This document shows positions 1 through 8,491 of a stretch of 64,000 nt of DNA, piece by piece. Below the pieces are notes generated by a model. It was not told where the DNA came from. It worked only from the letters and a program-made list of their open reading frames with translations, and ran no database searches. The translations under genes and the position numbers were made by a program. This DNA comes from Callorhinus ursinus (Eukaryota; Chordata; Mammalia; Carnivora; Otariidae), in assembly GCF_003265705.1 (NCBI RefSeq), contig NW_020313044.1:7276798-7340797 (forward strand). Reading direction: 5' to 3'. Positions within the stretch are counted from its first letter, which is position 1, and each line of letters starts with the position of its first letter.

Positions 1-296
1 AGTAGGATATAGTGTCCTTCCTCATCTCTTATTACAGTCTTTGTTTTAAAATCTAGTTTGTCTGATATAAGGATTGCCACCCCAGCTTTCTTTTGGTGTC
101 CATTAGCATGGTAAATGGTTTTCCACCCCCTCACTTTCAATCTGGGGGTGTCTTTGGGTCTAAAATGAGTCTCTTGCAGACAGCATATGGATGGGTCTTG
201 TTTTTTAATCCAATCTGATAGCCTGTGTCTTTTGATTGGGGCATTGAGCCCATTTACATTCACGGTAACTATTGAAAGGTATGAATTTAGTGCCAT
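1..296 (-). pseudogene. L1 no. 1 ORF2 N-terminus (AP-like endonuclease), partial
   Basis: ORF2p is the L1 endonuclease and reverse transcriptase. Only the first 98 codons lie inside the window and all are open. The ATG is at 296-294 on the minus strand and the protein starts MALNSYLSIV. The N-terminal endonuclease signatures NVNGLNAPIK and CCLQETHF are present; the latter carries the catalytic glutamate. The frame matches the start of ORF2 in L1 no. 2. Whether the rest is intact cannot be seen. I call it a pseudogene because ORF1 of the same copy is broken, but this segment alone shows no damage. Confidence 0.85.
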
Positions 297-378
297 TGTA
301 TTACCTGTAAGGTGACTGTTAACTGTCTGTTGTCTGTGTTCGTTTCTGCTCTTTGCTGCTTTTAGGTTCTCTCTTTGC

Positions 379-1275
379 TTAGAGGACCCCTCTCAATATT
401 TCTTGGAGGGCTGGTTTTGTGTTTGCAAATTCCTTTAGTTTTTGTTTGTTCTGGAAGCTTTTTATCTCTCCTTCTATTTTCAATGACAGCCTAGCTGGAT
501 ATAGTATTCTTGGCTGCATATTTTTCTCGTTTAGTGCTCTGAAGATATCTTGCCAGTCCTTTCTGGCCTGCCAGGTCTCTGTGGATAGGTCTGTTGCCTA
601 TCTAATGTTTCTACCATTGTAGGTTACATATCTCTTCTCCCGAGCTGCCCTCAGGATTTTCTCTTTGTCTCTGAGACTCGTAAGTTTTACTATTAGATGT
701 CGGGGTGTTGACCTATTATTATTGATTTTGAGAGGGGTTCTCTGTGCCTCCTGGATTTTAATGCCTGTTTCCTTCCTCACATTAGGGAAGTTCTCTGCTA
801 TAATTTGCTCCAATATACCTTCTGCCCCCCTCTCTCTCTCTTCTTCTTCTGGGATCCCAATTATTCTAATGTTGTTTCATCTTATCGTATCACTTATCTC
901 TCGAATTCTGCCCTCGTGATCCTGTAGTTGTTTCTCTCTCTTTTTCTCAGCCTCTTAATTTTCCATCATTTGGTCTTCTATATCACTGATTCTCTCTTCT
1001 GCCTCATTTATCCTAGCAATTAGTGCCCCCATTTTTGATTGCACCTCATCAGTAGCCTTTTTGATTTCGATTTGGTTAGATTTTAGTTCTTTTATTTCTC
1101 CAGAAAGAGTTTCTCTAATAACTTCCACGGTTTTTTCAAGCCCAGCTAGTATCTTTAAAGTCATGATTCTGAACTCTAGGTCCGACATCGTACTAATGTC
1201 CGTATTGAGTTGGTCCCTGGCTGACGGTACTACCTCTTGTTCTTTTTGCTGAGGTGATTTCTTTCGTCTTGTCAT
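379..1275 (-). pseudogene. L1 no. 1 ORF1 (RNA-binding protein), broken
   Basis: ORF1p coats L1 RNA as a coiled-coil trimer. The start is the ATG at 1275, giving MTRRKKSPQQ, the same start as in L1 no. 2. The N-terminal half has an acidic coiled coil (EAEERISDIEDQ near residue 95). The reading frame stops near 955 after DQMMEN and resumes with the RRM and C-terminal RNA-binding region (EQIIAENFPN to TYNGRNIR, 813-598). It meets another stop at about 598-600, and the remainder up to the normal stop at 379-381 is open. It therefore carries at least two in-frame stops and is not functional. Confidence 0.9.
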
Positions 1276-1483
1276 TTTGTCCAGAGGAGAATAGATGAAT
1301 GAGAGAACAAAATGCTAACATGTTTACAACGTCCCCAGCAAATATACTGTATACAAATCAGAAAAGACCTGAAACCAGGGGAAAAGAAAGGGAAAGAAAG
1401 AAAAAAGAAAGAGAAAAAGAAAAAAAAAGAAGAAAAAAGATAACAAAAACAAAACAATACAAAAAAAGCAGAATATGATCAAA

Positions 1484-1997
1484 TATGATCAGGCTAGTGC
1501 ATAGATCAGTGCCACACACTAGATTTTGGGCGTATTTTGGTCTGTTAGAAAAAAGTGCCTCCTAAAATTTTAAAGGAAGAAAGACATATATGTACAAAAT
1601 AAGGGTTGATACAATGAAGGGATGGAAGATGACTGTAAAGATGAAAATTATAAAAGGTTTTATAAAAGGACTTGGTAAGATAAGTTGTTTGAAAGAAGGA
1701 AGATTTTTTAAGAGAACAAAAAAAGGAAAAAGGGAGAGAATGTGATCAGGCAGGAGACTAGAACAAAGCCATACACTAGTGATTTAGGGTATATTTTGAT
1801 CTGTTAGAAGAAACTGTACCTCAAAATTTTAAAGAGAGAACAACTTATATATATATGCCAAAAATAAGGGTAACTACTATGAAGGGATAAAATATGACTC
1901 TAAAAATGAAAAATAAAAAATGTTTTTTTTTTTTTAAAAAGGGATTGATAAGATGTTGGTTGAAAAAGGGAAAAAGAAAAATAAAAAAAAAACAGTC
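1484..1997 (-). repeat. Two tandem ~257-bp units in L1 no. 1 5'UTR
   Basis: Unit A (1484-1740) begins TATGATCAGG and unit B (1741 to about 1997) begins TGTGATCAGG. Both then carry in order ACACTAG, TATTTTG, TCTGTTAGAA, AAAATTTTAAA, AATAAGGGT, GAAGGGAT and a purine-rich end. By eye the units are roughly 80% alike. The A-rich stretch at 1380-1465 may be the remnant of a third unit. L1 no. 2 has no such units. Confidence 0.8.
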
Positions 1998-2118
1998 AAC
2001 AAAAATTAACTTTGATGAAATAATGGATCATGGTAAAAAAAAAAAAAAAAAAAGCCATGAATCTATGTGCAGTATTCCCCTAGCGCTGGAGTTCTCCCAT
2101 TCTCCTTGATCGATCAAC

Positions 2119-2811
2119 TTGGTCTTGGCTTGCTGGCTGTTTGTGCTGATCTTCTGGGGGAGGGGCCTGTTGCTGTGGTTTCCAAATGTCTTTGCCGGAG
2201 GCGGAATTGCCCCGCCCTTGTTGGTCCGGAGTAAGGAAGCTGCTCCGGTTTGCTCTCAGGAGCTTTTGTTCCCTGCAAGCTCTCGGCACAGCTTTGGAAG
2301 ACCAGGGCAGAAATGGTGGCCTCCCAATCTCCACCCGGAGGAGCCGAGAACTCGGGGCCCCACCCCCCAGTGTGTCCCCAGAGAAAAGCAGTCACTTCCA
2401 TGTCCCCGGTCTCCGGCCGCACTCCGCGCTCACCCGGCCTGTGATCAAGCGTTGCTATCTCTGGCACCCAACCCCGCAGGGAGTCTCCAAACCCAGCAGA
2501 TCCCTGCAGTGCGTTCCCACACCGCTCCTCCCTGGGAAGGAAGAGGAGTCTCCCCGGATCTGTTGCTTGTTGGGTCCCTGCTGGGGGAGCCGAGCCCCGA
2601 CTGGGCCGCAGATCACAGTTTATGGCAACCCCGAGCTGAGAGCCCGCGACTCTGCTCCGTCTCTGCAGCCGGCTTCCCCGCTCTGATACCTGGGAGCTCT
2701 GGCGCACTCAGGCACCCCCGGTCTCTCCGTGACCCCAAGGGTCCTGAGACCACACTGTCCTGGGAGGATTCCACCCCCCGCTTAGCCACTGCAGCGACGT
2801 CCCTCCGCTGA
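2119..2811 (+). other. 230-codon antisense ORF across L1 no. 1 5'UTR
   Basis: This is the longest open frame in the window, lying antisense to the L1 across its GC-rich 5'UTR. It starts MVLACWLFVLIFWGRGLLLW, a hydrophobic N-terminus, and continues Pro/Arg/Ser-rich. I recognise no domain. The minus strand of the same interval is also open for 197 codons (2707-2114), so GC richness alone may keep stops rare. An antisense 5'UTR ORF (ORF0) is known in primate L1, but no homology is claimed here. Treat as a curiosity, not a gene. Confidence 0.3.
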
Positions 2812-3254
2812 GCCAACTTCTAAAAGGTCCAATTTTGTGCTCCACGGCTCTATCACTTGCCAGAAGCGGCCGGCGGAGGCCCCTCCCCCGCCATCTATCC
2901 TCCCGAATATCGCCTCAGATTCACTTCCGCCCGCCTTACCTTCCAGTAAGTGGTCGCTTCTCTGTTCAGAGAGTTGTTGCTACTCTCCTGTTCGATCTCC
3001 TGTTGAGTTCGTAGGTGTTCAGAATGGTTTGATCCCTATTCAGCTGAATTCCTGAGACCAGACGAAATCTAGGTCTCCTACTCCTCTGCCATCTTGCTCC
3101 GCCCCCCCCCCGGTTTTTACAGTTTAAAGAGTTGTTTAAAAAAAAAGAGAGTGGAAGAAAAACCATACGTGGCCTAAAAGCTTAAAATATTTGCTGAGCC
3201 ATTTACAGAATAAGTTTACCAACTTCTATACTAAAGTACATTTCCAGAACATGA

Positions 3255-3415
3255 GTCTGAATTCAGACAGACGGTCTTAAGAGTTTACCTCTGCCACTTA
3301 CCAACTCTGTGACCCTAAGACTCAGTTTCCTCATCTGTAGCATAAAGTAGTAATAACTCTAATGACTATCGTGAAATCTGAATGGCATTCTATGCAAAGC
3401 TCTCCAAATGGCTAC
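3255..3415 (+). mobile_element. MIR fragment
   Basis: An ancient tRNA-derived SINE in sense orientation. Its core CTCTGCCACTTACCAACTCT is followed by GTGACC and then CAGTTTCCTCATCTGTA, the standard MIR signature. Ends are approximate. Confidence 0.8.
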
Positions 3416-3612
3416 TCATAAAAACAGAGTAACTAGTAGCTATTTTTTCTATCGTTACTTTTGGATTCCATGAGTCTACTACACTTTATATGCTCACTTA
3501 AGAAAAGCTGAAATACAAGAAAGGCAATCATTTTCAGATCAGTATGTGTACCAAATCTCTTAACTATCCTGTGATTTGTCCTGCAGTCCATAGTTACAGA
3601 TTGAAGGTCTGG

Positions 3613-3622
3613 CATGCGCGTG

Positions 3623-3660
<38 letters not shown>
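3613..3660. repeat. Alternating purine-pyrimidine tract, (CG)/(CA)n
   Basis: 48 bp of unbroken pyrimidine-purine alternation: a CATGCGCGTGCACG block, a run of CG, then (CA)n. This composition favours left-handed Z-DNA. Confidence 0.95.
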
Positions 3661-3661
3661 T

Positions 3662-5262
3662 CCTTTAGGGGACATTGTGGCAAATGCATCACATGGAGAT
3701 GCTGGAGTGGAAGGAGAAAAATAGAAAAATTGCTCTAGGTTTCGTGGAGAGAGGGACATAAGTTGGAATAGCATATCTGTAGTAAACACAGAGATGGCGA
3801 GAGTATGAATTATTGCTAGTCCATACTCTGAATGGGATCACTCAGCCAGCAAATGATCCAAACGTGGCTTCACAGCATTAATGTCAGGAGAAGGAGAGGG
3901 AAAGAGATTAAGAAGGAAAATGTGCTCTCTAATTAATTAGAGCACTGGACCTGTTCTGGAAAAGGAAGCACAAGAGAGTGGCTGAACATGTGTGCCTTTC
4001 TGGGCCCCAGCTCTCAGAGGGGAGGAGAGGGTGAGGGACAAGCCTGGAGCTAGGAGTGAGGAGTTTACCTGTGTGCATGTATTCAGGATTCTCTTTCCTC
4101 AACCACCACCATACTTGCAACTTTCAGAAGGATAACTGCATTGGTTGCAATGGTCTGGCAACATTCTGGAATCAAAGTTTATAAATGATAATGCAAAAGG
4201 CAAAGAAAAATTCTTTCATCAAACCCTCTTCATCAGGGAGCATGTTTACTGAATGTCCATCTGGAGTCTTTGGGCTTACGAGAACTTACTGAGAAGGTAG
4301 AATTAAGACCCCTCTGTGTCTTGAGGCATGATGACAAACGATCCTTGGTTGAAGATTCATGTAACTTTTGGGGAAGTTGTGAGCACCGTTAGAAGGGCCC
4401 AGAAAGTTTTGTGGATTTGAATCTTCCTATCCTATATCACCTTTTAACCAATAAAATTTGTTTTGGAAAGAAAAAACAATTTGTACAAATCTCTTCTGAT
4501 GCATGTAAGAAAAACAAATGGTATCTGTACAATAGTGTAAGAGCAATTTTGTTAACTCATTCAAACTCTGTTCTATCTATCAACGATGTGGCCTTGGTCA
4601 TCACTGGTCTTTGGTACCGGTCAACACAGAAAAAGCCAGAAAGCACTCTAGGCTAAATTGCTTTGTGTCTAAACTTTACGTGTCCATTGCTGATGTCTTG
4701 ACTTTTTGACAAGTTATCGAATGAAAATAAATAAATATGCAGTTGATTCTTGAGGGCTTACAAAGTTTAGTAAATGCTTATTTTACTTTTTGGCAGTTAT
4801 GAGTAATAAATAAAGGAGCATCCTGAAGTAAGTTTTGTATAAAACTTTCTTTGGTTTTGCTTACACAAAATCCCTAGGAACCAGGAATTGAAATATGTTT
4901 CTGTATCTGAACTTTTTTTTTTCCTTTTATCACTGAGCACATTTATTTGCACTTTTAGTCTAAGGCTGTTCTGGACTGTTAGGTTGCTACTTTGATTTAT
5001 TTTGGTTTTCATTTCACAGTGGAAGGAAAAATGAGCCATTAAGCACTTGGCTTTGGACAGAAGATCTCCCATGATACTATGAATGACATGCTTCTCCAAA
5101 ACAGACTTGGAAAAGAAAGTTTAGCAGATGAGACTTCAGTTACCTTCTAGTTTGGGCAGCACACTTTAAAGATATGGAGCCTTGGAGTTTTGGAGATAGT
5201 AAGGAGAAAAAGTTTTTCTTACTCTCTTTCCCATTGTCTAAATCAAGAAACATGTATAAATC
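3662..5262. other. No recognised feature
   Basis: AT-rich sequence with no gene signature. I recognise no repeat in it, and open frames here are short and unlike any family. Confidence 0.5.
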
Positions 5263-5310
5263 AGTGTCAAGCACTGCTCTAAGGGGTTGGCATACATTAT
5301 CTTATTTAAT
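5263..5310 (-). mobile_element. MIR 3' fragment
   Basis: CAAGCACTGCTCTAAG followed by ACATTATCTTATTTAATC is the reverse complement of the MIR 3' end. It abuts an L2 tail. Confidence 0.6.
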
Positions 5311-6070
5311 CATTCACTCATTCATTTCACAAGTATTTCAGGAAGGCCTGTTCTGTGTCAGGTGCTATTCTAAAGGCTAGGGAACAGCAGTAAACAAAAA
5401 GTGCAAATACCCCTGGCCTCATGGAGCTTATTAAAGGGCATGAATAAAAAAGAAGAAAGTAAACTATGATATTTGTTAAAGAGTGACAAGAGTTTAGGAG
5501 AAAAAACACACAAGAAAGTTAAATATGAACAGCTGGGGGATGGTAAGGTGGATATTTTAGAAGAATACCTAAGGAAATCTTCTCAGAGAAGGTGCTTTTT
5601 GAGTAAAAACTGGTAAGTGAGAGGGATACCATGGAGATAATGTAGGGAAGAGTGTTCAAGCCAGAGGAAATGTCAAATAGAGGCCCTGAAATGGCTGCAG
5701 ACCAAGTCATGGGAATAGCCAGGGAACCTGGAGGGGGTGAGCAAATAGAAAAGCAGTGGAGGAGGAAGTCAGAGAGGTAAGGGGAGGGCAGGGGGCAACT
5801 ATATTGGCCTTTATAGGTCATAGTAAGGCATTTAATTTTTCCTATGAATAAGATAAGATTGCACTGGAGGGCTTCCAAAGGAGGATTCACGTATCTCACT
5901 TAAGTGTTACCAGGATCACTCGGACTCCTCTGTGTAGAATAGATAAGATAAAAGAGCAGGAGCTAGAATACTAGGTGTTGCAGTAATCCAGATGAAAGGT
6001 GATCATTACCTGAACCAGAACAAAAGTGATAGTGGTGGTAAAAGTGGCTGAATTCTGAATATTTTTAATT
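5311..6070 (-). mobile_element. L2 (LINE-2) 3' region, long antisense copy
   Basis: About 760 bp matching the L2 3' end in reverse. Marks in order are TCATTCATTTCACAAGTATT, the block GTGTCAGGTGCTATTCTAAA, CTCATGGAGCTT, TCTCAGAGAAGG, GTTCAAGCCAGAGG, AGGCCCTGAAATGG, AGTCAGAGAGGTAAGGGG, and GTTGCAGTAATCCAGATGAA. These are the ordered landmarks of L2. It is an ancient, dead LINE. Confidence 0.85.
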
Positions 6071-6227
6071 CTGCCTATGTTTCAAAATTAGAGCAGAAAA
6101 GATTTGCTGATTGGCCAAGAGATTAACAAAATGGTGTAGCACATCAAAGTTTCTCCGTTTTATTTCTCAGAATGGGTAATAGATTTTCCTCTCTATTGAT
6201 CAATCGATATGCCATTTAACTATTACC

Positions 6228-6228
<1 letters not shown>

Positions 6229-6262
<34 letters not shown>
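6229..6262. repeat. (TA)n microsatellite
   Basis: An alternating AT run with a single C interruption. Confidence 0.9.
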
Positions 6263-6263
<1 letters not shown>

Positions 6264-6633
6264 TGTCAGTACATCCTTCAGAATCTGTTTGTCTGTCTGT
6301 TCACCCATCCATCATTTCTTTTGTTGATATAGCTAGGGAGTGGATAAAGGGAAGGCAAAATATTTATTACTGGCATCTAGTTACAAATAGGCAATACTAA
6401 TTAGAAGGGAAATCCAGTAGGGGAGCTAAACGTTAAGAAGAAGGAAATTTGCATCAGAGATAGGTAGAAATAAAAGGGACTTAAACTAATTTGTGAAAAA
6501 ATAAGGAGTCTAATCCGACTTCGTCAGGAAGGAGAGCTGGGACAAGGAAGGCAAACAGGCAGAACCATGGAGTGGCTTGCATAAGCACATCCAAGGGTAT
6601 TAAAATATTCTAACCAAGTAGAATTAAAGTTTT
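6263..6633. other. No recognised feature
   Basis: Purine-rich single-copy-looking sequence with no gene or repeat that I recognise. Confidence 0.5.
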
Positions 6634-6645
6634 AAAAAGTCTGCC

Positions 6646-6809
6646 TGGGGCGCCTGGGTGGCTCAGTCCATAAGCATCTGCCTTCCACTCAGGTCAAGAT
6701 CCCAGGGTCCCTGGCTCCCTGCTCAGCGAGAAGCCTGCTTCTCCCTCTCCCACTCCCCCTGCTTGTGTTCCCTCTCTGTCAAATAAATAAATAAAATCTG
6801 TAAAAAAAT
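6646..6809 (+). mobile_element. Can-SINE 1 (SINEC, tRNA-Lys derived)
   Basis: Head GGGGCGCCTGGGTGGCTCAG, CT-rich middle and tail AAATAAATAAATAAAATC. The TSD AAAAAGTCTGCC (12 bp, perfect) is at 6634-6645 and 6810-6821. The A box is slightly damaged (CAGTCCATAAGC instead of CAGTCGGTTAAGC), and a deletion removes much of the B-box region. Confidence 0.95.
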
Positions 6810-6821
6810 AAAAAGTCTGCC

Positions 6822-7284
6822 AAAGCTTCCTTTAGGTATTGCTATTATAATGAGAAAAATTAGTACAAACAAAATCATAAGAAATGGCAAGTCTGCTTTA
6901 TGCTGGGTAAAGTCTAGGGCAAAGTTTAGGAAGAGATTGGGCTTAGACAATAAAGTAATATGTGAAGATTACAATTTACATATATAATGGTTAAATTATA
7001 CTGCCATGTGTAGGACAGCCTTTAGGTTCTTCCGTCCCAGATCCTGATAGACAACAAGTCAATACAGGTAGGACATTGTTTTACCTGCTCTACTTCAGGC
7101 ATTCTTGTTGGGAAGGAACCCTGAGAAGATGAGAAGATGGTATAAGTTCTGCTGGGATGAGACAATCTGCATAGAGTATCCTTAGTTTGTACCCCAAGGT
7201 TTCCCTCACGCAGAAGAATTGGATCCCCCCAAACTAGGGATTACAACAGGGAGATGACAATGTCCATATGGCAGTGCACTTTGT
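6822..7284. other. No recognised feature
   Basis: No gene or repeat recognised between SINE 1 and the old L1. Confidence 0.5.
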
Positions 7285-8405
7285 TTTATATTTTTTTATT
7301 GATGTAATTGACATACAGTGTTAGTGTCAGGTATATAGTAAATTGATCCAACAGTTCAATACGTTACTCAGTACTCACCACGATAAGTGCAGTTACCTAA
7401 TAAAATGTTACTACCATATTATTGATTATATGCCCTATGCCTTACTTTCCATCTCCAAGACATTTATTTTTTAACTGGAATTTTGTACTTCTTAATCCCC
7501 TTCACCTATTCTGTCACCTTCCTCTTCTCCCACCAGTCTGTTCTAGGTATTTAAGAGTCTTCACTTTTTGCTTCCTCCTTTGTTTTGTTCTTTAGATTCC
7601 ACATATAAACGAAATCACGTGGTATATGTCTGTCTCTGTCTGACTTATTTCACTTAGCATAATACTCTCAAGGTCCATTCATGTCAGAAATTTTTTTTTT
7701 ATAAGGCTGAGTAATGTTCCATTATATAGATATAAATGATAAAGGTAGAGCTCACATCTTCTTTCATTTATTGATGGACACTTAGGTTGCTTTCTTTCTA
7801 GGCTATTCTAAGTAATGCTGCAATCAACACAGGAGTGCATATATGTTTTTCAATTGGAGTTTTCATTTTCTTTGGATAATTACCCATTAGTGGAGTTAGT
7901 AGGTCATATAGCATTTCTATTTTTCAATTTTTGAGAATCCTTCATAAAATTTCCCACAGTGGTTGCACCAATTTCCATTCCCACCTATAGTACACAAGGG
8001 TTTCATCTTCTTCATATCCTCATGAACAGTTGCTATTTCTTGTCTTTTTGATACTAGCTATTTTGACTTGTGTGGGGTATCTCATTGTGGTTTTGATTTG
8101 CATTTCCCTGATGATGAGTGATGTTGAGCATCTTCTGTGTCTGTTGGCCATCTGTATGTCTCACCTGGGAAGATGTCTATTCAGGTGCTTTGCCCATTGG
8201 TTTGAGTTGCATAAGTTCTTCATGAATTTTGAATATTAACCCCTTATCAGATCTATTATTTGCAAATATCTTTCCTCATTCGGTGGGTTGCCTTTTTCAT
8301 GTGTTGATGGGTTCTCTTTGCTGTGCAAAAGCTTATTATTTTGGTGTAATCCTAATAGTTTATTTTTGCTTTTCTTTCCCTTTTCTCAAGAGACAGATGT
8401 GTAAA

Positions 8406-8491
8406 ACAAGGAATCATGGAACACTACATCAAAAACTAATGATGTAGTGTATGGTGACTAACATAACATAATAAAATTAAAAGAAAAAGAT
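8406..8491 (+). mobile_element. Ultra-short 5'-truncated L1 tail insertion
   Basis: 86 bp of carnivore L1 3' end in sense orientation (GAATCATGGAACACTACATC, then GATGTAGTGTATGGTGACTA, then ACATAACATAATAAAATTAA), interrupting the old antisense L1. The imperfect TSD ACAGATGTGTAA / ACAGATGCATAA lies at 8393-8404 and 8492-8503. Confidence 0.8.

Larger units (their letters stand above)
1..3111 (-). mobile_element. Carnivore L1 no. 1 (5' part, runs off left edge)
   Basis: A LINE-1 retrotransposon read on the minus strand. In sense order it holds a 5'UTR (3111 to 1276), ORF1 (1275 to 379), a short intergenic gap and the first 98 codons of ORF2, which then leaves the window. The 5' end looks complete: it starts with a G-run followed by a GCAAGATGGC block like the YY1-binding start of mammalian L1s. 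The copy is homologous throughout to L1 no. 2 at 56303-62263. In-frame stops in ORF1 show it is no longer fully coding. The 3' end and TSD lie outside the window, so overall length is unknown. Confidence 0.95.
1276..3111 (-). promoter_or_regulatory. L1 no. 1 5'UTR / internal promoter
   Basis: The region upstream of ORF1 is about 1.84 kb, roughly twice that of L1 no. 2 (882 bp). The outer part (3111 to about 2110) is GC- and CpG-rich, as expected for an L1 internal promoter. The inner part (about 2110 to 1276) is A-rich in the plus-strand text and carries tandem units. A YY1-like core, CCATCTTG in plus orientation, lies at 3089-3096 near the element start, where mammalian L1s place it. Promoter activity is inferred from family knowledge. 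Confidence 0.8.

Noticed and set aside
2110..3100. CpG-rich segment as a host gene promoter or CpG island
   Set aside because: It is the L1 5'UTR: homologous to 61382-62263, placed directly upstream of L1 ORF1 and ending at a typical L1 start.
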